From: Halomonas sp.
GTDB lineage: Bacteria > Pseudomonadota > Gammaproteobacteria > Pseudomonadales > Halomonadaceae
DNA length: 7,725 nucleotides
Reading direction: 5' to 3'
Assembly (NCBI GenBank): GCA_007116835.1
Contig: SKHS01000147.1
Location: 1-7,725, forward strand
Part shown: piece after piece, positions 1-6,855 of the stretch
Position numbering within the stretch: the first letter of the stretch is position 1
Layout: every line of letters starts with the position of its first letter
The notes under the pieces: generated by a model
What the model was told of the DNA's origin: nothing
Databases searched by the model: none
The model's input: only the letters and a program-made list of their open reading frames with translations
Made by a program: the position numbers and the translations under genes

Positions 1-28
1 CAGCGCCTCCCGGCAGCAAGATTATTAT

Positions 29-59
29 AAAAACAAAAAGCCCGCGACACGTCGCGGGC
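29..59 (-). terminator. Rho-independent terminator of the porin gene
   Basis: Read on the minus strand, an 8-bp GC-rich stem (GCCCGCGA/TCGCGGGC, positions 52-59 and 40-47) encloses a 4-nt loop (48-51) and is followed at once by a T-rich run, TTTTTGTTTT (39-30). This is a textbook intrinsic terminator. It lies 55 bp past the porin stop codon. The plus strand has no T-run after the stem, so it works for leftward transcription only. Positions 1-28 beyond it show nothing I can assign. Confidence 0.93.
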
Positions 60-114
60 AATCGGCATTGGAGAAACAGTCTTGAACCCTAAGCAGTATG
101 GAACCTAGAGAAGC

Positions 115-1659
115 TTAGAACCAGACTTCGCTTTGCACACCGAAACTCCACTGCCCTCCTGTAAAGCCATCGTTGCCGAATGAATCTTCCGTGGTGTAGC
201 GGTTCAGCTCAGCATCCCAGTCTGTATAGGAAGCAAATAGACGGATCTCAGGACGCTTCCAAAAGCCCCCGACATCAGGCTTAAACGTCGGCGCAATAGT
301 CAGCTTACCAAAATTACCGCTGACCGCTTCACGGCCGTTAAAGCCATTCGGATCAAGATCCATGTACTGGTAGCTACCTTCATACTGCATCTCAAAATTC
401 TGCGTGATCTCATTGGCAACACGCAGATTCAAAGTTGCCCACTTGTAACGATCGCCGTCAGCGAAACGATCGTCGCTGACTTCCGCCAGTAACGAAGGCG
501 CAACGCGCCACTGCGGCGCAACATACGTTGTGCCATACACCGCCAGGCGCGTAGCAGCAGCATCATCGGTTAGGTCACCATTGCTACCTAAGCCTTTCAC
601 TTCAGCACCCAAGCCCTGACCGTGAAGCAGTGCGGCTTTGAAGTTACCTTCCCCCATGCCAAAGAAGCTATCACCGTGGTAAGCCACCATGGTGTGCCAA
701 CCACTGTCAGCCGCTGTTTGGCCAACACCTATGTCGCGCTCATCATTGTCAGCCGCAGACATGGCATTCACCATTACCTGCCAGTTACCAAAGTAGTTAT
801 TAGAGGTCAAAATCAAATTATCGGTATCACTTTCCCCATCTAAGCCAGGGTTTTCGCGATTGACGATGGGGTAATCACTAAAGCTGCGGCCATAAATTGA
901 TAAGTTTGAACGCCAATTGTCAGCTAGCTGCATATCATAGATACCGCCACCGGTACCGGCTAAGAAAACCACATCGCTGTCTAACCAATGAATATCAAAG
1001 TTATCTCGATCGAAACGTTTACCGGCCCAGATAGAAGCGTTTTCAAACGCCCCCGTAAAGCTGGGTAGATCACTAAATTCGGCGTAAACCTGACGCACGT
1101 TCAGGTTGGTATCATCGCCCACCCAGTCATTACTGGACGTAGTTCCCGCCGCCAACATGGTGGTGTAACGCGCCTTAGCGCCGTTATCAAACTGCATCCG
1201 GTAGTTAAGAACGGCTTCAGAGTAGGTATCAGGCTCATTACCCAAACGCCCTACTGCGCCGCCCAATGGGCCTGCTGGCGTTATATACGGACCACCATCG
1301 ATACTTTTGCGGTCTTCTCCAAGAAGCAAACCTGAGCGTGCATAAACGTTAAAAGAGAAGCCCTCTTCACCGCTGGATTGGCGCTCTACACGAGCAAGGC
1401 GCTCTTCAATTTCAGCGTTATTCACAGCGCTAGAAGGAGCGCTTGATGCAGGCGCGCTTGATGTTGTTACGTGACCCTGCTCTGCCTGATCGGCTCGACG
1501 CTCTGCCGCTACCGCACGCTGCTCAGCTGCCGCGATGCGTGCTTCCAGCTCTGCAAACCGCTCTTCTAACGTGGTGTTCGCGTTAGCGGTTGCCGCCAAA
1601 CCAAAGCTGGCGGTGGCAATTGCGATTGCTAGAGGTGTCTTGAATGTCATTTTGTGCAT
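115..1659 (-). CDS. LamB-family carbohydrate porin with ScrY-like N-terminal coiled coil
   Basis: This outer-membrane sugar channel (514 aa) should let alpha-glucosides into the periplasm for the AglEFGK importer encoded divergently. Residues 1-27 form a Sec signal peptide ending in ANA. Residues about 30-60 are a charged, Ala/Glu/Arg-rich heptad helix, followed by a Ser/Ala linker (62-80) and a second short helix (82-94). The beta-barrel begins at about residue 100. WAGKR (211-215), IHWLD (223-227) and AGTGGGI (234-240) match the conserved LamB block WAGKR...H..D...SG.GAGI, and the chain ends in Trp-Phe, as outer-membrane barrels do. The N-terminal extension is absent from classical LamB but resembles that of the sucrose porin ScrY. 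The ATG at 1659 is chosen because AGGG (1673-1670) sits 10 nt upstream; the in-frame ATG at 1650 would be 19 nt away. The exact sugar cannot be read from the sequence, but its neighbours point to maltose or related glucosides. Confidence 0.93.
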   Translation of the reverse strand: MHKMTFKTPLAIAIATASFGLAATANANTTLEERFAELEARIAAAEQRAVAAERRADQAEQGHVTTSSAPASSAPSSAVNNAEIEERLARVERQSSGEEGFSFNVYARSGLLLGEDRKSIDGGPYITPAGPLGGAVGRLGNEPDTYSEAVLNYRMQFDNGAKARYTTMLAAGTTSSNDWVGDDTNLNVRQVYAEFSDLPSFTGAFENASIWAGKRFDRDNFDIHWLDSDVVFLAGTGGGIYDMQLADNWRSNLSIYGRSFSDYPIVNRENPGLDGESDTDNLILTSNNYFGNWQVMVNAMSAADNDERDIGVGQTAADSGWHTMVAYHGDSFFGMGEGNFKAALLHGQGLGAEVKGLGSNGDLTDDAAATRLAVYGTTYVAPQWRVAPSLLAEVSDDRFADGDRYKWATLNLRVANEITQNFEMQYEGSYQYMDLDPNGFNGREAVSGNFGKLTIAPTFKPDVGGFWKRPEIRLFASYTDWDAELNRYTTEDSFGNDGFTGGQWSFGVQSEVWF

Positions 1660-1824
1660 TGTTTTTGAACCCTATTATTATAGTTCCTTCGGTTTTCAAC
1701 CCCAGCCGACTACCTTCAGAGACGGCTAGCACTTACTGCTCAGAAAGCTTCCACCGTCTCAGAAACATCCAGGTAAATTTGGAGGTATTTTGATGTTTAC
1801 CGCCCTCATCCACCACGCTATAAA

Positions 1825-1839
1825 TGTTGCAAAGCAACA
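1825..1839. repeat. Small dyad TGTTGC-AAA-GCAACA
   Basis: Six-base perfect inverted arms flank a 3-base centre. It lies 166-180 bp upstream of the porin start and about 33 bp on the porin side of the first LacI-type operator. It could be a protein-binding site near the porin promoter or a small hairpin in the porin leader. It is short enough that chance cannot be excluded. Confidence 0.4.
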
Positions 1840-1872
1840 ACTTTTCGGCTTTAAAGAGAGTGGAATGCAGAA

Positions 1873-1886
1873 CTTAATCGATTAAG
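1873..1886. promoter_or_regulatory. LacI/GalR-type operator candidate 1
   Basis: CTTAATCGATTAAG is a perfect 14-bp palindrome with a central CG step, the usual signature of LacI/GalR-family operators. It lies 214 bp upstream of the porin start. A TTTACA sequence on the minus strand (1896-1891) resembles a -35 box just before it, but no good -10 box follows. A nearly identical site lies upstream of aglE (2023-2040), and the two share ACTTAATCG followed one base later by TTAAG. Repression of the porin by a maltose- or alpha-glucoside-responsive LacI-family protein is inferred; no such gene is in the window. Confidence 0.75.
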
Positions 1887-1925
1887 AGCGTGTAAACCAA
1901 CAAGAGATTGCCAAATATCGACCAA

Positions 1926-1976
1926 TGTCTAACGCTTTCCTGACATCAGGAAAAAGAGAAGCAAAGGCATTAGACA
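1926..1976. repeat. Nested inverted repeats upstream of aglE
   Basis: The inner dyad is perfect: TTTCCTGA (1936-1943), a 2-base centre CA, then TCAGGAAA (1946-1953). It is flanked by outer arms TGTCTAACGC (1926-1935) and GCATTAGACA (1967-1976), which pair except at one position (1933 with 1969). The outer left arm runs directly into the inner left arm. On the right, 13 A/G-rich bases (1954-1966) would bulge out. Neither strand has a T-run after it, so it is not a terminator. It sits midway between the two LacI-type operators. It could be a second regulator's binding site or, if transcription starts upstream, a structured leader. I do not recognise the motif. Confidence 0.6.
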
Positions 1977-2022
1977 AAAGTCGCTATTGAACTTGCTGCA
2001 AAGAGACGGCTAACTGGCACCA

Positions 2023-2040
2023 TACTTAATCGTTTAAGTA
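2023..2040. promoter_or_regulatory. LacI/GalR-type operator candidate 2 (aglE side)
   Basis: TACTTAATCGTTTAAGTA is an 18-bp palindrome with 8 of 9 base pairs matched and a central CG step. It ends 53 bp before the aglE start codon, where a repressor would block initiation or early elongation. It repeats the core of the site at 1873-1886 with one change in the shared 15 bases. The centres are 152 bp apart. The match between two independent near-palindromes in one intergenic region makes a shared LacI-family regulator likely. Confidence 0.78.
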
Positions 2041-2093
2041 GGCGCAGTGAGCGCTTTTATCCCCCACAACAATAAACGCCGAGGAACGCCATT

Positions 2094-3365
2094 ATGAAAA
2101 GGACACTACTCACTTCTGCTATCGCTTTGGCCAGTTTTGCCAGCGCCGTTAGCTCTGCACAAGCGGCTCAACTAACCATTTCCTGCGGTGCCGTCGGGGC
2201 AGAGCTTACCCTCTGCCAGGAAGGTATTCGCGCCTGGGAAGAGAAAACTGGCCACAGTGTCGACGTCGTTTCAACGCCTAACTCTTCCACCGAGCGCTTG
2301 TCGCTTTACCAGCAAATTCTCTCTGCTAATTCCAGTGACATCGATGTTATGCAGATCGACGTTGTCTGGCCTGGCCTGCTCGCAAACCACCTACTTGATC
2401 TACGCGAAGTATTAGGGGAAGACGCTGCAGCGGGCCACTTCGATACTATCGTCACTAACAATACTATCGACGACCGCCTAGTAGCGATGCCTTGGTTTAC
2501 CGATGCTGGCGTACTCTATTACCGCGAAGACTTACTTGAAAAGTATGGCCATGAGGTACCCACTACATGGCAAGAATTGACCGAGACCGCTCGGGAAATC
2601 AAAAATGCTGAGCGTGCTGATGGCAATAGCCGCATGCAGGGCTTTGTCTTTCAAGGACGCGCCTACGAAGGCCTAACAGTGAATGCCCTTGAGTGGGTTG
2701 CAAGCCACGGCGGCGGCAGCGTAGTCGACCAAGATGGCGAAGTCACCATCAACAACGAACACGCCGCTGAAGCGCTCGACTTAGCAGCGTCTTGGATTGG
2801 TGATATTTCACCAGAGGGCGTGCTTAACTATACCGAAGAAGAAGCACGCGGTGTTTTCCAAGGTGGTAACGCGGTGTTTATGCGTAACTGGCCCTACGCC
2901 TGGTCTTTAGCACAAAGCGATGACAGCGATGTGCGTGACAAAGTCGGCGTTACCCAGCTCCCAGCTGGCGGTGAAAATGGTCAAAGTGCCGCTGGCTTAG
3001 GTGGCTGGAACCTTGCCGTATCGCGCTACAGCGAGCATCCCGAATTGGCCGCTGACCTGGTTGCCTTTTTAACTGGCGAAGCTGAACAAAAGCGGCGTGC
3101 TATTCAGGCATCTTACAACCCCACCATCGATGCCCTTTATCAAGATGAAGAGGTGCTGGAAGCCGTTCCGTTCTTTGGCACGCTTTACGACACGTTTACC
3201 AACGCAGTTGCGCGCCCCTCTGCACCTACCGGTGATGCCTATGGGCGTGTTAGTAATGCCTTCTTCAGCACCGCTCACGATGTGCTCTCCGGCAGCAAAG
3301 ATGGCGCACAAGCTGTTTCCGATCTTGAGGGCGAACTCCTTCGCCTGAAGCGTCGTAACTGGTAA
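2094..3365 (+). CDS. aglE: Alpha-glucoside ABC transporter, periplasmic binding protein
   Basis: This is the periplasmic receptor (423 aa) that captures an alpha-glucoside and delivers it to the AglF-AglG channel. It belongs to solute-binding family 1 of CUT1 sugar importers, in the AglE/ThuE/trehalose-maltose-binding group. Residues 1-24 are a Sec signal peptide ending in AQA. There is no lipobox, so the mature protein is soluble. Features seen: AWEEKTGH (47-54) of lobe 1; the MPWFTDAG hinge segment (132-139), typical of this group; GLGGWNLAVS (301-310); YNPTID (341-346); and RPSAPTGDAYGRVSNAFF (374-391), the C-terminal signature shared with ThuE-like proteins. The only cysteines in the chain appear to be Cys31 and Cys41, possibly a disulfide. 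The start has GAGGA (2081-2085) 8 nt upstream. It is first in the run, 14 nt before aglF. Trehalose or sucrose cannot be excluded as ligand, but the maltose-type glucosidase downstream favours maltose. Confidence 0.92.
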   Translation: MKRTLLTSAIALASFASAVSSAQAAQLTISCGAVGAELTLCQEGIRAWEEKTGHSVDVVSTPNSSTERLSLYQQILSANSSDIDVMQIDVVWPGLLANHLLDLREVLGEDAAAGHFDTIVTNNTIDDRLVAMPWFTDAGVLYYREDLLEKYGHEVPTTWQELTETAREIKNAERADGNSRMQGFVFQGRAYEGLTVNALEWVASHGGGSVVDQDGEVTINNEHAAEALDLAASWIGDISPEGVLNYTEEEARGVFQGGNAVFMRNWPYAWSLAQSDDSDVRDKVGVTQLPAGGENGQSAAGLGGWNLAVSRYSEHPELAADLVAFLTGEAEQKRRAIQASYNPTIDALYQDEEVLEAVPFFGTLYDTFTNAVARPSAPTGDAYGRVSNAFFSTAHDVLSGSKDGAQAVSDLEGELLRLKRRNW

Positions 3366-3379
3366 CCGCGGAGACACCT

Positions 3380-4360
3380 ATGTCGACCTCTTCTAATAAC
3401 AGCGCGCCCATGGAGGCGCGCTCTGCCCAAGCGCGTCGGCCTCGCGGCACCAAAGTACGCCGCCAACGGGTAAAAGCGGCCTGGCTATTCCTAGCGCCCA
3501 TGCTGATTGCGTTAACGTTGGTTGCGGGCTGGCCACTGGTTCGCACTTTCTTTTTAAGCCTAACAGATGCGTCACTTTCTGATCTTGGCGCAGCCAACTT
3601 CATTGGTTTAGAAAACTATCTGATCTACGAAGATGGCCGTTGGTATGGGGTGCTAGCAGACCCTATTTGGTGGCGTTCAGTTTGGAACACGGTTTACTTC
3701 TCAGTGGTTTCGGTGTCGTTAGAAGTTATTTTCGGTGTCATTGTCGCGCTGATTCTTAATGCCGAATTTAAGGGCCGGACGATTGTGCGTGCGGCAGTAC
3801 TGATTCCCTGGGCAATTCCCACCATAGTCTCGGCACAGATGTGGGCGTGGATGCTTAATGATCAGTTTGGCATTATCAACCACCTGTTAATGACCGTGGG
3901 TATTATCGACGATCCTATTGCCTGGACGGCAAGCGCCACCTACTCCATGTGGGCGGTGATCATGGTTGACGTCTGGAAAACGATCCCCTTTGTAGCCCTA
4001 CTGGTATTGGCTGCGCTACAAATGCTGCCTAAAGATTGTTACGAAGCGGCAGAGGTAGATGGCATCCATCCCGTACGCGTGTTCTTCAAAGTCACCCTGC
4101 CACTGATTACACCAGCGTTGATGGTAGCAGTCATTTTCCGACTACTGGATGCTTTGAGGGTATTCGACGTGATTTATGTACTGACCTCTAACTCGACGAG
4201 CACCATGTCGATGTCGGTTTATGCGCGTCAGCAGCTCGTTGAGTTCCAGGACGTTGGTTACGGCAGCGCCGCCTCTACCCTGCTGTTCTTGATCATTGCG
4301 CTGGCCACCGTTGCCTACCTCTACCTAGGCCGTAACAAAATTAAATTAGGAGGTGACTGA
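3380..4360 (+). CDS. aglF: Alpha-glucoside ABC transporter, permease 1
   Basis: This inner-membrane subunit (326 aa) of the MalF type, CUT1 family, forms half of the sugar channel with AglG. A basic cytosolic tail of about 30 residues precedes a first membrane helix (about 34-60). Further helices lie at about 103-128, 136-158, 186-213, 243-265 and 297-316. The EAA loop that docks on the ATPase is present: EAA at 222-224, DG at 227-228 and LP at 240-241. It is much shorter than E. coli MalF because it lacks that protein's large periplasmic domain, as is usual for AglF/ThuF-type permeases. The start at 3380 has GGAG (3370-3373) 6 nt upstream. A later in-frame ATG (3410) has no clear ribosome site. 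Its stop codon overlaps the aglG start, so translation of the two is probably coupled. Confidence 0.93.
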   Translation: MSTSSNNSAPMEARSAQARRPRGTKVRRQRVKAAWLFLAPMLIALTLVAGWPLVRTFFLSLTDASLSDLGAANFIGLENYLIYEDGRWYGVLADPIWWRSVWNTVYFSVVSVSLEVIFGVIVALILNAEFKGRTIVRAAVLIPWAIPTIVSAQMWAWMLNDQFGIINHLLMTVGIIDDPIAWTASATYSMWAVIMVDVWKTIPFVALLVLAALQMLPKDCYEAAEVDGIHPVRVFFKVTLPLITPALMVAVIFRLLDALRVFDVIYVLTSNSTSTMSMSVYARQQLVEFQDVGYGSAASTLLFLIIALATVAYLYLGRNKIKLGGD

Positions 4361-4362
4361 TG
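4348..4362 (+). promoter_or_regulatory. Near-perfect Shine-Dalgarno and stop/start overlap for aglG
   Basis: AGGAGGTGA (4348-4356) is complementary to the whole anti-Shine-Dalgarno tail of 16S rRNA. It lies inside the last codons of aglF, with AGGAGG ending 6 nt before the aglG ATG. The aglF stop and aglG start share one base (TGATG, 4358-4362). This suggests coupled, efficient translation and a 1:1 supply of the two permease subunits. Confidence 0.9.
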
Positions 4363-5202
4363 AACCAGCGTCAGTTAGCCAAAATTGCCAAGCGCGTGGG
4401 CTTTTGGGCCTTGGTTGCGCTGATTATGGTGTATGCCGTATTCCCGTTCTACTACGCGGTAATCACATCCATCAAACCTTCCAGCGACCTCTTCCGAGTT
4501 GAGCTTTGGCCCTCGACTTGGAACCTGGACAACTACGCCCAGATCTTTAGCCAATCGAGCTTTGTGCGTGCGATCTTCAACTCAATAATTGTTGCCTTTA
4601 GCGTGGTATTTATCGCGCTACTATTGGGTATCACCGCCTCTTATGCTTTAGGGCGCGTCCGCTTCCGCGGTCGTTCCACGGTAATGCTAGTCATTCTTGG
4701 GGTGTCTATGTTCCCTCAGGTAGCGGTACTCTCAGGGTTGTTTGAGGTTATTCGTGCGCTAAACCTCTACAACAATCCAGCTGGCCTTATTCTGAGTTAC
4801 ACCATTTTCGCTCTGCCCTTCACGGTATGGGTACTGACCACCTTTATGAAAGAGCTCCCCATGGAACTCGAAGAAGCCGCCATCATGGATGGAGCAACGC
4901 CCTGGATTACCATTACCAAGGTATTTCTGCCGCTGATGTGGCCTGCCATGGCAACCACCGGCCTCTTAGCCTTCATTGCCGCTTGGAACGAGTTTCTGTT
5001 TGCCTTGACCTTCACACTCACCGACGCACAGCGCACCGTGCCTGTCGCCATTGCCCTGCTGTCTGGTGGTAGTGCCTACGAACTGCCCTGGGGACCCATT
5101 ATGGCCGCCTCGGTCGTAGTTACAGTACCTCTTGTTGTTCTGGTCATCATCTTCCAGCGCCGCATTGTTTCAGGCTTAACTGCAGGCGCGGTGAAAGGCT
5201 AA
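4360..5202 (+). CDS. aglG: Alpha-glucoside ABC transporter, permease 2
   Basis: This is the second inner-membrane subunit (280 aa), of the MalG type and usual length for the family; it pairs with AglF. Membrane helices are visible at about 14-36, 72-97, 106-130, 141-163, 196-218 and 248-268. The EAA loop reads EAA at 172-174, DG at 177-178 and LP at 190-191, fitting the consensus EAA...DGA.........LP, and should contact AglK. AWNEF (208-212) is a conserved MalG-type block. The start is fixed by a near-perfect Shine-Dalgarno sequence and a one-base overlap with the aglF stop. It is followed after 36 nt by aglA, so the glucosidase is almost certainly on the same transcript. Confidence 0.94.
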   Translation: MNQRQLAKIAKRVGFWALVALIMVYAVFPFYYAVITSIKPSSDLFRVELWPSTWNLDNYAQIFSQSSFVRAIFNSIIVAFSVVFIALLLGITASYALGRVRFRGRSTVMLVILGVSMFPQVAVLSGLFEVIRALNLYNNPAGLILSYTIFALPFTVWVLTTFMKELPMELEEAAIMDGATPWITITKVFLPLMWPAMATTGLLAFIAAWNEFLFALTFTLTDAQRTVPVAIALLSGGSAYELPWGPIMAASVVVTVPLVVLVIIFQRRIVSGLTAGAVKG

Positions 5203-5238
5203 GCGCAGACGTTATTTACGCTTTATTAAGGATTACTC

Positions 5239-6855
5239 ATGCAAGACAACCTGACGTGGTGGCGCGGTGGCGTTATCTATCAAATCTACCCACGCAGCTT
5301 TTTAGACAGCAGTGGTGACGGTATTGGTGACTTGAAAGGCATTACTGCAAAGCTCGACTACGTGGCTTCTTTGAACGTTGACGGTGTCTGGCTTTCACCC
5401 TTCTTCACCTCGCCCATGCTCGACTTTGGCTACGACGTCAGCGACTACCGTGACGTCGATCCGATGTTCGGCACCCTGGAGGATTTTAAGGAGCTGCTCG
5501 AAAAGGCTCATGCGCTAGGCCTAAAAGTGATGATCGATCAAGTCATCAGCCATACCTCTGAACAGCACCCCTGGTTTCAGGAAAGCCGCCAGAACCGCAC
5601 CAATCCAAAAGCGGACTGGTTTGTATGGGCCGATCCAAAGCCCGATGGCACGCCACCTAATAACTGGCTGTCCATTTTTGGTGGCCCTGCTTGGACCTTT
5701 GATTCACGCCGCCAGCAGTACTATTTGCACAACTTTTTGACCAGCCAACCGGATATCAACTTCCATAACCCAGAAGCCCGGCAGGCACAGCTGGACAACA
5801 TGCGTTTCTGGTTAGACCTTGGCGTTGATGGCTTCCGCTTGGATACGGTCAACTTCTACTTCCATGACGCCGAACTGCGCGACAACCCGCCGGTGCCAAA
5901 AGGCGAAGCCAAGACCCTGGGCGCACCGGAGGCCAACCCTTACACGTGGCAGCGACATGTCTACGATATTAGCCATCCTGAAAACGTAGCGTTTTTGAAA
6001 GATCTGCGTGCATTAATGGACGAGTATCCAGGGACAACAACCGTTGGCGAAATCGGTGACGACAACCCGCTTGAGCGCATGGCCGAGTACACCGCAGGCG
6101 GTGATAAGCTGCATATGGCGTACACCTTCGACCTGCTCAACAAGCCACGCTCTGCCCGCTATATTCGCCAAGTTATTGAGCGCTTTCAGCAGCTAGCTGG
6201 CGATGCCTGGCCATGCTGGGCGACATCTAACCATGATGTTGAGCGCAGCGCATCACGCTGGGGCACGGCAGAAAATCCCACTGCTTACCCAAAAGTGATG
6301 CTTGCTATGCTGTTTTCCTTACGCGGCAGTGTTTGCCTTTATCAAGGGGAAGAGCTGGGGCTTCCAGAAGCCGACGTGCCCTTTGAACGTATTCAAGACC
6401 CTTACGGAAAAGTGCTCTGGCCAGAGTTTAAAGGCCGAGACGGCTGCCGTACGCCGATGCCTTGGACCGACGGCACCCAGGCAGGCTTCTCGCCTATCGA
6501 GCCATGGCTACCCGTCGAGCAACGTCATCTACCGTTAGCTGTTAGCCGTCAGCAGGAGAACCCCAACTCAACGCTGAATAGTGTGCGCCGGATGCTGGCT
6601 TTCCGCCACGCTCATTCCGCACTGTTCGACGGTGATTTGCAGCTGGTGGATACGGGTGAAGAACTGCTTAGCTTTACCCGTGAAAAAAGTGACGAAAAAG
6701 TGCTGTGTGTTTTCAACCTGACGGGGAGCGAACAGCAAACAACGCTACCTGCAGGAGTTACTAGCGACTTAGAAGGGCATGGTTTCAATACGCTGCGTAA
6801 AGGTAGCGTGCTAACGCTGCCAGCCTATCAAGCCGCCTTTATGCACGTTGCTTAG
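5239..6855 (+). CDS. aglA: GH13 alpha-glucosidase (maltase), HaG-like
   Basis: This cytosolic enzyme (538 aa, no signal peptide) should hydrolyse imported maltose-type disaccharides to glucose with retention of configuration. The (beta/alpha)8 barrel shows all GH13 regions: a calcium-type loop DSSGDGIGD (23-31), Asp62 and Tyr65 in LDFGYD, His105 in region I, GFRLDTVN (198-205) with Arg200 and nucleophile Asp202, Glu271 as acid/base in GEIG, and SNHD (330-333) with stabiliser Asp333. A small beta-domain closes the C-terminus. These positions, the length, and Thr203, Gly228 and Phe297 agree with the Halomonas sp. H11 enzyme HaG as I recall it from the literature. In HaG those three residues set alpha-1,4 specificity, and a long loop after strand 4 restricts the enzyme to disaccharides. 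The equivalent loop is here at about residues 206-240. AAGGA (5228-5232) lies 6 nt before the ATG. Maltose as main substrate is inferred; sucrose or trehalose hydrolase is less likely. Confidence 0.95.
   Translation: MQDNLTWWRGGVIYQIYPRSFLDSSGDGIGDLKGITAKLDYVASLNVDGVWLSPFFTSPMLDFGYDVSDYRDVDPMFGTLEDFKELLEKAHALGLKVMIDQVISHTSEQHPWFQESRQNRTNPKADWFVWADPKPDGTPPNNWLSIFGGPAWTFDSRRQQYYLHNFLTSQPDINFHNPEARQAQLDNMRFWLDLGVDGFRLDTVNFYFHDAELRDNPPVPKGEAKTLGAPEANPYTWQRHVYDISHPENVAFLKDLRALMDEYPGTTTVGEIGDDNPLERMAEYTAGGDKLHMAYTFDLLNKPRSARYIRQVIERFQQLAGDAWPCWATSNHDVERSASRWGTAENPTAYPKVMLAMLFSLRGSVCLYQGEELGLPEADVPFERIQDPYGKVLWPEFKGRDGCRTPMPWTDGTQAGFSPIEPWLPVEQRHLPLAVSRQQENPNSTLNSVRRMLAFRHAHSALFDGDLQLVDTGEELLSFTREKSDEKVLCVFNLTGSEQQTTLPAGVTSDLEGHGFNTLRKGSVLTLPAYQAAFMHVA

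Larger units (their letters stand above)
1660..2093. promoter_or_regulatory. Divergent control region between porin and aglE
   Basis: This 434-bp stretch has no credible gene. It separates the two divergent transcription units and must hold both promoters. It contains two LacI-type operator candidates (1873-1886 and 2023-2040), a perfect dyad (1936-1953) nested within a larger imperfect one (1926-1976), a smaller dyad (1825-1839), and an exact 11-bp direct repeat AGAGACGGCTA (1718-1728 and 2002-2012). I found no pair of -35 and -10 boxes close to the sigma-70 consensus with proper spacing on either strand, so the promoters may be weak and depend on a regulator. The porin leader could be up to about 200 nt long if its promoter lies near the first operator. 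Confidence 0.85.

Noticed and set aside
1677..1682. Perfect TATAAT on the minus strand just upstream of the porin
   Set aside because: Transcription from it would start at about 1670, removing most of the AGGG ribosome site. No -35 box lies 15-19 bp upstream; the nearest, TTGAAA, is only 11 bp away.
1733..1809. Two tiny overlapping ORFs in the porin leader on the minus strand (1809-1759, 16 codons; 1768-1733, 11 codons)
   Set aside because: Neither has a convincing ribosome site, and the transcript start is unknown; no support as leader peptides.
1908..1936. TTGCCA at 1908-1913 as a -35 box for aglE
   Set aside because: The hexamer fits 5 of 6, but 15-19 bp downstream there is only AACGCT/TAACGC, a poor -10.
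2015..2029. TGGCAC followed 5 bp later by TTAA, resembling a sigma-54 promoter
   Set aside because: The -12 element needs GC (TTGC) and has AA. The motif also overlaps the operator palindrome, which explains the sequence better.
3069..3603. Overlapping minus-strand ORFs of about 100 aa opposite the aglE end and aglF start
   Set aside because: They lie antisense to well-supported genes, show no recognisable domains, and are explained as reading-frame shadows.
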